NCBI GenBank assembly: GCA_903861115.1
Contig: CAIOTD010000168.1
Span: forward strand, 1-59,872
Origin: an uncultured Burkholderiales bacterium
GTDB taxonomy: Bacteria; Pseudomonadota; Gammaproteobacteria; Burkholderiales; Burkholderiaceae_C
DNA: 59,872 nt
Reading direction: 5' to 3'
This document shows positions 8,848-17,350 of the stretch, piece by piece. The notes beneath the pieces were generated by a model that saw only the letters and a list, made by a program, of their open reading frames with translations, ran no database searches and was not told the origin of the DNA. The number at the start of each line of letters is the position of its first letter. Position 1 is the first letter of the stretch. The position numbers and the translations under genes are program-made.

Positions 8848-10212
8848 GTGACCCAAAAAACTGAGCGCAAACTCATTGTTGAACACGCCTCGACCATTTT
8901 GGTCGGGCAGCTTGCCGTCATGGCGTTTGGCATCACGGACACCTTGGTGGCGGGACGCTATGACCAAAAAGCCTTGGCCGCTTTGTCGGTCGGCTCTGCC
9001 GTTTATATCAGCGTCTTTGTCGCCTTGATGGGGGTCTTACAGGCCTTGCTGCCTGTTTTATCAGAAATGCATGGCGCCAAAAAACCGCTAGAGGTTGGAC
9101 GCCAGTTTAGACAAGGCTTTTATTTGCTCCTTGGGTCTTGCGCCCTAGGCATTGCCATTTTGCTAAGCCCCAATCTGATTTTAGAGTGGACCCAAGTGCC
9201 AGAGAACTTAAAGCACGACGTGAGCGCCTATCTCTCAGTGCTGAGCTTGGGGCTGCCCCTCGCCCTTTTGTTCAGGATGTTTGCGACCTTGAACCAAAGC
9301 ATTGGAAAACCCAAATTGGTGACCTGGATTCAAATCATCGGACTGCTGCTAAAAATTCCACTCTCCATTGCCTTTACTTTTGGCCTCTTTGAAATCCCGC
9401 CCTTGGGTGTCGTGGGGTGTGCGTGGGCCACTTTTTGGGTGAATTTGGCCATGGTGCTCCTGTGCTTGGGACTGCTTAAAAAACAAGCCCTCTACAAGCC
9501 CTATGACATCTGGAGAAGATTGGAAAAACCCGATTGGCGCAGCCTGAGCACCCTGCTTCGCATTGGACTGCCAAACGCCTTGTCCGTTGCTGTTGAAGTG
9601 ACGTCTTTCACCTTGATGGCGCTTTTCATCTCCAGACAAGGCACAACCGCTGCAGCCACCCATCAAATTGTGACAAGTCTGGCCGCTTTGCTGTACATGG
9701 CCCCCCTCTCTTTGTCCATCGCCACCAGTGCGAGAGTGAGTTTTTGGCTGGGCGCTGAAGATCCCCTCAAAGCACGCATGGTGATGAAGCAAGGCTTTCT
9801 TTTGGATTGGAGCTTGGCAACAATCGTGAGCGTATTGATTTATTTTTTAAACCCTTGGATTGCCCCCCTGTTTACAACACACCCTGAAGTTGTCTCAGCC
9901 GCTTCAGGCGTTTTGATTTGGCTCTCCTTGTACCACTTGGGAGACGCCACACAGGTGATGTGCTTCTTTATGCTCAGGTGCTACAAAATCACTGTCATGC
10001 CTTTGCTCATCTATTGCATTTTTCTTTGGGGCGTAGGCCTGATGGGCGGCTATCATTTGGCCTATGAAGGCTTAGAGATGCTGAATGTACCCGCCATGCC
10101 TTCTCCTAAGACATTTTGGCTCAGCAACACCGCAGCCGTTTTTACAGTGAGCATTTGCATGCTCACTTTGCTCAACTGGGTCTCAAAAAAATCAGTTCAA
10201 GAGCGCACTTGA
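8848..10212 (+). CDS. MATE family efflux transporter
   Basis: A 454-residue, 12-helix cation-coupled multidrug/toxin exporter of the inner membrane. The two-fold repeated MatE domain is visible. The first half starts with VGQLAVMAFGITDTLVAGRY and the second with LLRIGLPNALSVAVEVTSFTL. The start is GTG at 8848 (no upstream ATG). It probably shares a transcript with the preceding membrane protein. Its last 21 bases overlap the 3' end of the convergent phoR gene. Confidence 0.9.
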   Translation: MTQKTERKLIVEHASTILVGQLAVMAFGITDTLVAGRYDQKALAALSVGSAVYISVFVALMGVLQALLPVLSEMHGAKKPLEVGRQFRQGFYLLLGSCALGIAILLSPNLILEWTQVPENLKHDVSAYLSVLSLGLPLALLFRMFATLNQSIGKPKLVTWIQIIGLLLKIPLSIAFTFGLFEIPPLGVVGCAWATFWVNLAMVLLCLGLLKKQALYKPYDIWRRLEKPDWRSLSTLLRIGLPNALSVAVEVTSFTLMALFISRQGTTAAATHQIVTSLAALLYMAPLSLSIATSARVSFWLGAEDPLKARMVMKQGFLLDWSLATIVSVLIYFLNPWIAPLFTTHPEVVSAASGVLIWLSLYHLGDATQVMCFFMLRCYKITVMPLLIYCIFLWGVGLMGGYHLAYEGLEMLNVPAMPSPKTFWLSNTAAVFTVSICMLTLLNWVSKKSVQERT

Positions 10213-11571
10213 TTCACGCACCTCGATGCCTCTCACCCTGGTTTTTGGAAGCACCCAAGAAAACTCAGACCCCTTGCCCAGCACACTTTGGATGTGCATT
10301 TCACCCCCATGGCGTTGAATCACGTGCTTCACAATGGCCAAGCCCAAACCAGTGCCACCGGTTTCTCGAGAACGACTTCTATCCACCCTGTAAAAACGCT
10401 CGGTCAATCTCGGAATGTGCTCTGCAGCAATGCCCACCCCGTTGTCCTTCACAACAAAACGCCATTCGCCTGTGGGCAATATCAAACAATTGACGCGAAC
10501 TTGAGCCCCAAGAGGCGTGTAACGCAAAGCGTTGCTGATCAAATTGGACATGGCACTTTGAATTTCTGCCTTGTTACCAGAGATCTCAACCCCCCCCTCA
10601 GGCCCCTCGTACTCAAATATAAGTTCATGGGGGGCTTGCTCATCTTGTAAAAGTGTTTTGGACAAGCCCCTCGCTTCTACCTCGCAATTATTAAGCAACG
10701 CTTCCAAGGAAAACCAATCCAAGGCACTTGGCAAAGGACTGCCCTCCAATTTGGACAAGGTCAACAAATCCTGAACCAAAATTTGCATTCTGCTTGCTTG
10801 TTGCTGCATCAAAGCCAAATAGTGGGTTTGCTCCTCAGGCGCTAAGCGCAAGTTTTGCATCGTCTCGACAAATCCGGCCAAAACGGTCAAGGGCGTGCGA
10901 ATCTCATGAGACACATTGGCCACAAAATCTCGCCGCATCAACTCGGCTTGCTCCAATGCAGTGATATCTCGCGTCAACATCAGTTTGTGCCCGTCGCCAT
11001 AGGGAAACAATTGAAGTGAAATTTTAGAGTAATTTTGAAATTGACTTTGAACACCCTCGATAACGACCTCATGGTCATACACCAAAGAATGCGCATAAGC
11101 CGTGTAAGCGGGGTCTCTCACCAAGTTGCCAATGAGTTGATCTTTGTCGCGTTGTAAATCAATGCCCAGATGAACTTTGGCCATTTCATTGGACCATTCA
11201 ATCCGGCCCTCTGGATTGATCAACAAGACCCCGTGGGGGGAGGCCTGAATGGCCGCTAAAAACTCGGTCAATCGAGCGTTGCTTTTGAGCTTCTCTCGCT
11301 CACGCATCTTCACCACGCGCACGACTCTGTCTCCAATTTCGCCCCACACCCCTCTTAAAAAGGGAGGCGCTTGCAGATCATCACCTTTTAACCAAGACAA
11401 GGTCGTCGAGGCTCGGTTGATGTCAAACAAGTACAAGACAAAACAAGTCACCAACAAAGAAATGAAGGCACTTTCCCAATAATTCTTGATGGGCAACAAA
11501 ACCTCACCGACCAGTACACCGGCAAGCAAGAAAAGACTGAAAATAAATGTCCGCCAAAACATACTGTACAT
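10192..11571 (-). CDS. phoR: Phosphate regulon sensor histidine kinase PhoR
   Basis: The inner-membrane kinase/phosphatase of PhoB. Two N-terminal membrane helices lie at about 5-22 and 35-50. They are followed by the PhoR-specific linker (QAPPFLRGVWGEIGDRV), a PAS domain (about 98-200), the HisKA motif SHEIRTPLTVL with H222, and the HATPase with N-box NLISNALRYTP and G-boxes DNGVGI and GTGLGLAI. Length (459) and order fit the family. In most relatives phoR directly follows phoB. Here phoB is about 20.5 kb away (32065-32772), with a catabolic island between them, so phoR needs another promoter or read-through from the upstream Bug gene. The start could be ATG 11571 or 11562. Confidence 0.93.
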   Translation of the reverse strand: MYSMFWRTFIFSLFLLAGVLVGEVLLPIKNYWESAFISLLVTCFVLYLFDINRASTTLSWLKGDDLQAPPFLRGVWGEIGDRVVRVVKMREREKLKSNARLTEFLAAIQASPHGVLLINPEGRIEWSNEMAKVHLGIDLQRDKDQLIGNLVRDPAYTAYAHSLVYDHEVVIEGVQSQFQNYSKISLQLFPYGDGHKLMLTRDITALEQAELMRRDFVANVSHEIRTPLTVLAGFVETMQNLRLAPEEQTHYLALMQQQASRMQILVQDLLTLSKLEGSPLPSALDWFSLEALLNNCEVEARGLSKTLLQDEQAPHELIFEYEGPEGGVEISGNKAEIQSAMSNLISNALRYTPLGAQVRVNCLILPTGEWRFVVKDNGVGIAAEHIPRLTERFYRVDRSRSRETGGTGLGLAIVKHVIQRHGGEMHIQSVLGKGSEFSWVLPKTRVRGIEVRESSALLN

Positions 11572-11573
11572 CC

Positions 11574-11592
11574 GTGATCAATGCTGTGATCA
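11574..11592. repeat. Two GTGATCA boxes upstream of phoR
   Basis: GTGATCA occurs at 11574-11580 and 11586-11592, a 12-base period with a palindromic TGATCA core, directly ahead of the phoR start. ACTGTACA also occurs twice nearby (about 11564 and 11614). Whether this is an operator is unknown. Confidence 0.35.
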
Positions 11593-11671
11593 GTTAAAAA
11601 ATATCAATAGCAGACTGTACACGAATGAAGCAGGTGCGCTTGGTTAAAAAGTTCCCTTTTAAGAGAAATAT

Positions 11672-12667
11672 TTAAAAATTACTCAAATTCAGTGATTTGA
11701 TGATGGGCGTCAATTGACGCTCGTCTTGCCTGACGTAATGGGTGAACTCCTCGGGTCCCATGACGGTCGATTCTGCACCCAAGGTGACCAATAAATCCTG
11801 CGCCTTGCTGGAGGCCATGACCTTGGCAACCGCTTTGTACAGCTTGTCGACAATGAGTTTTGAGGTCCCTTGAGGTGCGGCCAAACCATTCCAAGACTCG
11901 GACAAATACCCAGCAAGACCAGACTCGGCAACCGTTGGCACATCAGGGAAAAGCAAAGAACGCTTGGCGCTGCCCATCGCAATAGGACGAAGCTTGCCAC
12001 TTTTGACATGCTGAATTTGCGGTGTGATGTTCACAAAGGATACCTCGACCTGCCCACTGAGCACCGCCATGACCGCAGGCGCAGCGCCCGCAAAAGGAAT
12101 GTGGGTGAGCTTGACCGAGGTCATGCTGTTGAACAATTCACCACTCAAATGAGGTCCCGTCCCATTGCCTGCAGACGCATAATTGAGTTTTCCTGGATTT
12201 TTCTTTGCGTATGCAATGAGCTCGGGCAAATTGTTGATGGGAACCGAAGGGTGAACAGAGATCAAATTGGGGACCGTTGCAAACATGGCCACCAAGACAA
12301 AGTCCTTTTTGGCGTCATAAGGCAACGCTGGATTGATGACCGATTGAACCACCATCGGCGCAACCGTGGCCAACAAAAATGTATACCCATCAGGCGCCGA
12401 TTTTGCAACCACATTGGCCCCAATCACGGTCCCGCCACCAGGTTTGTTTTCAACCAAAAACTGCTGCCCAAATTCAACCGTTAAACCCTCAGCTAGCATT
12501 CTCACAATGTTATCTGAAGGTCCACCTGGTGCATAAGGATTGACAATTTTCACAACCCGTTCGGGCCAATTTTGTGCAAAACCGCTGACCATCCCAAGCG
12601 TCATAAAAGCCAGAATACACGCTCGCAAAAGGAAATTGTTTTTTTGCATTTTTGGGTGTTGACTCAT
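11672..12667 (-). CDS. Bug/TctC-family periplasmic solute-binding protein (first of four)
   Basis: About 331 residues. Bug proteins bind carboxylates in the periplasm and normally serve tripartite tricarboxylate transporters (TctABC). The start at ATG 12667 is chosen for the strong AGGAG 7-8 bases upstream. It gives a basic N-terminus, a hydrophobic signal (ACILAFMTLGMVSGFAQ) and the mature start NWPERVVKIVNPYAPGGPSDN. Family signatures seen are YAPGGPSD, VENKPGGGTVIGA and LNYASAGNGTGPHLSGELF. No TctA or TctB gene lies nearby. It follows the flavin reductase gene with a 10-base gap and precedes phoR by 100 bases on the same strand. Confidence 0.92.
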   Translation of the reverse strand: MSQHPKMQKNNFLLRACILAFMTLGMVSGFAQNWPERVVKIVNPYAPGGPSDNIVRMLAEGLTVEFGQQFLVENKPGGGTVIGANVVAKSAPDGYTFLLATVAPMVVQSVINPALPYDAKKDFVLVAMFATVPNLISVHPSVPINNLPELIAYAKKNPGKLNYASAGNGTGPHLSGELFNSMTSVKLTHIPFAGAAPAVMAVLSGQVEVSFVNITPQIQHVKSGKLRPIAMGSAKRSLLFPDVPTVAESGLAGYLSESWNGLAAPQGTSKLIVDKLYKAVAKVMASSKAQDLLVTLGAESTVMGPEEFTHYVRQDERQLTPIIKSLNLSNF

Positions 12668-12677
12668 GCTGCCACTC

Positions 12678-13325
12678 CTATTTATTTTGATTGATCCAAC
12701 CCTCACCCCCTGGGGGTTTTTGAAGCATGGGTTTTTCAATGATCTCACCCATTTTGGCGTAATAGGGGCCCCCCATCCTCGCAATGGCCTTCAACTTGAT
12801 GGAGTCCACTCGACTGCCATCATAAATATCCTCTCTAAGGTGAAACGCGACCACTTCACCAATGTACAAAACGTTTCTGCCCGTGCCTAAAACCACTTTC
12901 TGGTCAAGCTTGCATTCCATTTGCACGGGCGTACAAGCAATTCGTGGCACCTTCACAATTTGACTGCTTAAAAGCTCGATGCCTAAAACATCCGTCTCAC
13001 TTGTTTCAGGTGGAAATTCCTGCGCACTTGCATGCATTTGATCCAAGCTCGCCTCGTCGGCAACATTGACTACAAATTCGCCCGTCTCTAAGATGTTTCT
13101 CGCCGTGTCTTTCAAGACACCAGATCGATCAGCGATGTTCACCGCCAACATGGGTGGATCTGTTGCCACGTAGTTGTAAGAGCTAAAAGGCGCTGCATTG
13201 ACCAAACCGTTGAGCCCCTTGGTGGTGATCCAAGCCACAGGCCTTGGAACGACACAGCCAACAACCAACTTATAAGCCTGCGCAGTGTCCAAACCTTTTG
13301 CGGACACATAAATAAATTTGCTCAT
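12678..13325 (-). CDS. Flavin reductase-like protein (FMN-binding split barrel)
   Basis: About 215 residues of the flavin_reduct split-barrel family, whose members reduce FMN/FAD for partner monooxygenases or are flavoproteins of unknown reaction. Seen: VVPRPVAWITT and NAAPFSSYNYVATDPPMLAVNI, the usual flavin-contacting strands, and the C-terminal MGGPYYAKMGEI of the larger subgroup. No monooxygenase partner is encoded nearby, so its role in the island is open. ATG 13325 is preferred over an adjacent TTG. It is transcribed divergently from the CMD gene across a palindrome-rich region. Confidence 0.85.
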   Translation of the reverse strand: MSKFIYVSAKGLDTAQAYKLVVGCVVPRPVAWITTKGLNGLVNAAPFSSYNYVATDPPMLAVNIADRSGVLKDTARNILETGEFVVNVADEASLDQMHASAQEFPPETSETDVLGIELLSSQIVKVPRIACTPVQMECKLDQKVVLGTGRNVLYIGEVVAFHLREDIYDGSRVDSIKLKAIARMGGPYYAKMGEIIEKPMLQKPPGGEGWINQNK

Positions 13326-13469
13326 CAACGCCTATCCAATCTGTCTATTAAATGTTCACCAAATGCTTGACCATATTACAGGAGTTCAGAAAAAAAATTT
13401 CAAACAAAGCAGATTTAAACCTAGGGGTTTACACAATTGCAATCCATGGCAGGAGGGGAAAAATATATT

Positions 13470-13516
13470 TTGATTTGAGTTGAAAATCAATTCATAATTC
13501 AACCCAATTTAAATTG
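13470..13516. promoter_or_regulatory. Palindrome cluster in a divergent promoter region
   Basis: Three inverted repeats overlap or adjoin in the gap between the flavin reductase (minus) and CMD (plus) genes. They are TTGATTT (13470-13476) with AAATCAA (13484-13490), GTTGAA (13479-13484) with TTCAAC (13498-13503), and the perfect 12-base palindrome CAATTTAAATTG (13505-13516), ending 9 bases before the CMD start codon. This looks like operator sites for a dimeric regulator, but the island encodes none that I recognise. Confidence 0.45.
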
Positions 13517-13525
13517 AAAGTCGGT

Positions 13526-14098
13526 ATGCCTAGAATTACGCTCCCATCGCCAGATCAAATGAACGAAGAACAGCTCAAAGTGTTCAATAAAATGATAGCA
13601 GGCCCCAGGGGCAAAGTTCAAGGCCCCATCAGAGCAGCCATACACAATGCAGAGCTCGCTGATCGTTGGCAAGCACTTGGCGCTCTTTTAAGATACAACA
13701 CGTCGCTCACCCCCCGATTGTCAGAAATTGCCATCTTGGTCACAGCAAGATCCTCTCAGTCTCCGTTTGAATGGTATGCCCACCGAATTGAGGCCGAAAA
13801 AATTGGGCTTGAAAAACACATCATCGAGTCCATCTTGACCCTTAATAAGTCACCCTCATTGGCCAAAGAAGAAGCCCTGGTGTTTGATTTTGCACTTGAA
13901 TTGTGTCAAACAAAGTCTGTCTCCAATTCAACCTATAAAAATGCCCTGGACCATTTTGGAGATAAAACAATCGTTGAGCTGACTGCCTTGGTGGGTTATT
14001 ACACCATGGTAGCCATGACCCTTAATGCGCATGAAATTCCTTTGCCTGAAGGCATCGAACCCGCATTTTTATTGCCACAACATACACTCGCATCATGA
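13526..14098 (+). CDS. Carboxymuconolactone decarboxylase (CMD/AhpD) family protein
   Basis: About 190 residues with one CMD domain (residues about 40-140). Seen: RLSEIAILVTARSSQSPFEWYAHRIEAEKIGL, quoted here as its two parts LSEIAILVTARSSQSPFEW and YAHRIEAEKIGL, and the later segment VELTALVGYYTMVAMTLNAHEI. The CxxC of peroxidase-type AhpD is absent, so it is not a peroxidase of that kind; it is closer to decarboxylase-like or orphan members. ATG 13526 is chosen over TTG 13514. Its end overlaps the next gene by ATGA, which implies translational coupling. Confidence 0.85.
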   Translation: MPRITLPSPDQMNEEQLKVFNKMIAGPRGKVQGPIRAAIHNAELADRWQALGALLRYNTSLTPRLSEIAILVTARSSQSPFEWYAHRIEAEKIGLEKHIIESILTLNKSPSLAKEEALVFDFALELCQTKSVSNSTYKNALDHFGDKTIVELTALVGYYTMVAMTLNAHEIPLPEGIEPAFLLPQHTLAS

Positions 14099-14901
14099 AT
14101 TCAAAATGGGATTGCCATGCCCACGTGTTTGGGCCATATGGTCGCTATCCTCTCGCCAGCGGCAGAAGTTACTCACCCAAGGAAGCATTGCTTGAAGACT
14201 ACATGAATTTGCTCAAGCGACTGGACCTTCAACATGGTGTTCTCGTGCATCCCAGTGCATATGGTCAATCCTTCGAGTTGCTGTTTGACTGCCTTGCGAA
14301 AGAAAAATCTCTCAGAGGTGTCATTGTGACCCAACCTTCAATTGAGATGGACCTCAAAGAGCTGCGGGACAAGGGCATCCGAGCCGCACGTTTTAGTGCA
14401 CGCAGTGGCGCGAGCACCAACTTCTTTGGAAGCGCAAGTTTTGAAGACTATCTTTCCTTGCGCACGAAACTCCGCGACGCTGGGCTTCATGCGGAACTGT
14501 GGACAGATTGCAAAATGTTGCCCCTCATTGAGAGTGAACTCATCAATTCACCCGTGGATGTTGTCATTGACCACATGGGCGGATTTGATGTCAATTTAGG
14601 AATTGATGACCCTGGGTTTCAATGTCTTTTGAGGTTAATGGCCAGCGGGAAAATTTGGCTAAAACTGTGTGCTTATAGAAACTTGCTTCAAGACGCCAAC
14701 ATGGAACGTGGACAAGTCTTCCATCAAAAATTGCTTCAAACCAATCCGGATCGATTGGTTTGGGGAACGGATTGGCCTCATTTGAACGTCTCACCACCAC
14801 CCCACACAAGCACATTGTTAGAAACACTTACAAAGTGGACCCCAGACGACGCGGTGCTTGCAAAAATTTTATCCAACAATCCTCAAAAACTTTATCAATG
14901 A
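14095..14901 (+). CDS. Amidohydrolase_2 family hydrolase, LigI (2-pyrone-4,6-dicarboxylate lactonase)-like
   Basis: A TIM-barrel hydrolase of 268 residues. The HxH motif CHAHVFGP, the RYPL...RSYSP segment, VIDHMGGFD and the C-terminal WGTDWPHLN match the LigI branch of Amidohydrolase_2, enzymes that open lactone rings of dicarboxylic acids such as 2-pyrone-4,6-dicarboxylate. The true substrate cannot be read from the sequence. It overlaps both neighbours by ATGA (14095-14098 and 14898-14901), forming a tight three-gene cassette with a CMD protein and a Bug binding protein. That arrangement suggests uptake and hydrolysis of the same compound. Confidence 0.82.
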   Translation: MNSKWDCHAHVFGPYGRYPLASGRSYSPKEALLEDYMNLLKRLDLQHGVLVHPSAYGQSFELLFDCLAKEKSLRGVIVTQPSIEMDLKELRDKGIRAARFSARSGASTNFFGSASFEDYLSLRTKLRDAGLHAELWTDCKMLPLIESELINSPVDVVIDHMGGFDVNLGIDDPGFQCLLRLMASGKIWLKLCAYRNLLQDANMERGQVFHQKLLQTNPDRLVWGTDWPHLNVSPPPHTSTLLETLTKWTPDDAVLAKILSNNPQKLYQ

Positions 14902-15881
14902 GACAACGTTTGACTTCTTTGTGCCGCTCCATTGCGATTGGAGCAGTGATTTTAGGCCTTCAATTGAACTGTCTGAGCTCTCCTTTGATTAAAAAGCCCA
15001 TTCGACTGATCGTGCCCTTCCCAGCAGGCGGTGCAACAGACATCATGGCTCGCGGCATTGCGATGGGACTTGCCAACGAGCTGGAGCAAACCGTAGTGGT
15101 GGAAAACAAAGGAGGTGCAGGGGGTGCTATTGCTGCTGAATACGTGGCCCACTCAACCCCAGATGGCACAACACTCTTGTTTGCAACCATGGGCGTCATG
15201 TCAATCAACCCAAGTTTGTACCCCAAGCTGAAATACGATCCACTCAAAGACTTCACACCCATCTCACTCACCCACCTGACTCCCAGGGTGCTCGTTGTCA
15301 ACTCGGCGCTCCCCGTCAAAAGTGTCGCAGAACTCATTGCATATGCCCTGAAAAAACCCGGGCAACTGACCTACGGCTCCTCAGGAAATGGGAGTTCAAG
15401 CCATCTGTCTGGGGCACTTTTTGAAAATCTCGCAAAAGTCGATCTGCTTCATATCCCATACAAAGGCAGCTCTTTGCTTTTAACGGATTTGATCTCGGCA
15501 CGCGTAGACATGGCCTTTGATGCTTATGCGGTTTACGAGGAGCACATCAAAAGCGGGAAATTAAGGCTGCTCGCCATCACCTCTAAAAAAAGGATGCCTT
15601 GGCTGCCCAACATCCCAACCCTCTCCGAGTCTGGCTTGCCCAACTACGAAGTAGCAAACTGGCTTGGAGTCGTTGCCCCCTCGGGACTGCCCAGTGAGAC
15701 GGCAAAAGGCATCAATACCGCTTTGATCAAAGTAATGGGCAACCCCAGCTTGAAACAACAACTCTTTGACATTGGCATTGAGCCCACGAGCTCTTCGCCT
15801 GAAGAGTTCACCCGAACGATTCAAAGTGAAAGCATCAAATGGGCAGAAATTGTCAAAAAGGCCAACATCACCCTTGATTGA
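14898..15881 (+). CDS. Bug/TctC-family periplasmic solute-binding protein (second)
   Basis: About 327 residues from ATG 14898, which overlaps the amidohydrolase stop by four bases. An N-terminal hydrophobic signal (SIAIGAVILGLQLNCLSS) is followed by IKKPIRLIVPFPAGGATDIMA, here PFPAGGATD as the ligand-loop motif, then VVENKGGAGGAIAAEYVA and LTYGSSGNGSSSHLSGALF. A cysteine near the end of the signal could make it a lipoprotein, but the lipobox is not convincing. Its cassette suggests that it captures the substrate of the LigI-like hydrolase. Confidence 0.92.
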   Translation: MRQRLTSLCRSIAIGAVILGLQLNCLSSPLIKKPIRLIVPFPAGGATDIMARGIAMGLANELEQTVVVENKGGAGGAIAAEYVAHSTPDGTTLLFATMGVMSINPSLYPKLKYDPLKDFTPISLTHLTPRVLVVNSALPVKSVAELIAYALKKPGQLTYGSSGNGSSSHLSGALFENLAKVDLLHIPYKGSSLLLTDLISARVDMAFDAYAVYEEHIKSGKLRLLAITSKKRMPWLPNIPTLSESGLPNYEVANWLGVVAPSGLPSETAKGINTALIKVMGNPSLKQQLFDIGIEPTSSSPEEFTRTIQSESIKWAEIVKKANITLD

Positions 15882-15909
15882 TGCATTCAAGCTTGCGATG
15901 TGCAAACCA

Positions 15910-16869
15910 TTACTCTAAGGTGATTTGACCTTTTTTGAGCACCAAGGCCCATTTCATTGACTCTTGCTGCATCAATTTCTTGTACTCCTCGGCCGATGAG
16001 CTCGTGGCGATTGCACCTTGATTGGCAATTTGTGTTTTGATCGCTGGTGTATTGAGTGTCAATGTCAGCGCTTCCCGCATTTTTTGAGTAATTGCGGCGG
16101 GCGTTCCATTTGACGCAACCATTCCATAGTTGGACTCCACAAACACCGAGGGAAATCCCAACTCAGCCGTTGTTGGCACATTGGGCAAGGCCTCCACTCG
16201 CTTCGAGCCTGACACGGCCAAGATCTTGACCCCTTTGCTGACAAACTGTAAAACGGCTGGCAAATCAGCAGACAAGACCTGCACTTCCCCAGCCAATAAG
16301 GCGGTCACTGCCGGTACGGCACCCTTGTAGGCGATGTGCATCATCTTGATGCCCGTCTCTTGAGCGAGCAACTCACTTCCTAAATGGGGCGTCGTGGCGT
16401 TGCCTGCAGATGCGTAATTCAACTTTCCCGGCTCCTTTTTTGCAAGCGCGATCAACTCTTGCAAATTGTTGACCGGCACTTTGGGGCCAACCGTGATCAC
16501 TTGAGGGACCTTGGCAATCAAAGAAACATAATTGATTTCTTCAAGGGTATAGGGCAACTTTTGTAAGTGAGGCAAAACGGTGATACCACCCGGCACACCA
16601 AAACCAAAGGTATAACCATCTGGCTCAGCCTTGATCGCCGCATCAAGTCCAATGGTGCCACTCGCCCCGGCTTTGTTATCGATCATCACCGCTTGACCCA
16701 AAATTTCACCGAGCTTTGGTGCAACTGTTCTGGCCAATTGATCGACTGGACCTCCAGGAGGATAGGGAACAATCAGTTTAATGGGTCGACTTGGCCAACT
16801 GGTTTGTGAGAAAGCCCATGATGACATGCATACACAAATGGCACCTAAAAGGATCTTGACTGTTTTCAT
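15910..16869 (-). CDS. Bug/TctC-family periplasmic solute-binding protein (third)
   Basis: 319 residues with a standard signal peptide (ILLGAICVCMSSWAFSQ). The Bug signatures VPYPPGGPVDQLART, IDNKAGASGTIGLDAA and LNYASAGNATTPHLGSELL are present. GGAG lies 6 bases before the ATG. It is the last gene of a ten-gene minus-strand run, 21 bases after the MaoC gene, so it probably delivers the substrate for that pathway. It converges on the second Bug gene with a 28-base gap. Confidence 0.92.
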   Translation of the reverse strand: MKTVKILLGAICVCMSSWAFSQTSWPSRPIKLIVPYPPGGPVDQLARTVAPKLGEILGQAVMIDNKAGASGTIGLDAAIKAEPDGYTFGFGVPGGITVLPHLQKLPYTLEEINYVSLIAKVPQVITVGPKVPVNNLQELIALAKKEPGKLNYASAGNATTPHLGSELLAQETGIKMMHIAYKGAVPAVTALLAGEVQVLSADLPAVLQFVSKGVKILAVSGSKRVEALPNVPTTAELGFPSVFVESNYGMVASNGTPAAITQKMREALTLTLNTPAIKTQIANQGAIATSSSAEEYKKLMQQESMKWALVLKKGQITLE

Positions 16870-16890
16870 GAGGGTCTCCGTTTATTAGAA

Positions 16891-17349
16891 TTAAAGTTCA
16901 TACAAAAGCAATATAAAGTCAGCAACAACACAGGGGCGCACCAGACCGTCCACTTCAAAGGTATTCAATGTAATGATTTTGGTCGCGTGATCACCAACTT
17001 CAGCAGATAACAACGTTTGGTGCAATTTGATGCGAGAACCAACACTCACGGGTTCAATGTAGCGAACTTTATTGGATCCATAATTCAAACCTTTCCCTCT
17101 TTGATTGATCTTAAAAATTTGTCTTTGTAAGAGAGGGATGAGTGAAAGAATGAACAAACCATGGGCAATGGTCTTCCCGTTGGGCATTTCATGTTTAGCT
17201 TTTTCTTCGTCAACATGTATCCAAAAGTCATCCCCCGTCAACGCTGCAAATTGTGAAATGTGACTTTGTTCTACAGTGAACCAATCGCTTTCTCCCAACG
17301 TCTGTCCAACGTGGTTTTTAAAATCCGAGGGTTTCTCAATGATCAACAT
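16891..17349 (-). CDS. MaoC-like (R)-specific enoyl-CoA hydratase
   Basis: A 152-residue hot-dog-fold dehydratase. The catalytic pair is kept: in TGDDFWIH an Asp is followed five residues later by His, as in PhaJ-type hydratases, although the usual N-P between them is replaced. HGLFILSLIPLL and VRYIEPVSVGS also fit the family. It would hydrate a 2-enoyl-CoA made by the neighbouring acyl-CoA dehydrogenase. Its ATG lies one base after the stop of the fused dehydrogenase gene, so the two are coupled. Confidence 0.87.
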   Translation of the reverse strand: MLIIEKPSDFKNHVGQTLGESDWFTVEQSHISQFAALTGDDFWIHVDEEKAKHEMPNGKTIAHGLFILSLIPLLQRQIFKINQRGKGLNYGSNKVRYIEPVSVGSRIKLHQTLLSAEVGDHATKIITLNTFEVDGLVRPCVVADFILLLYEL

Positions 17350-17350
17350 G

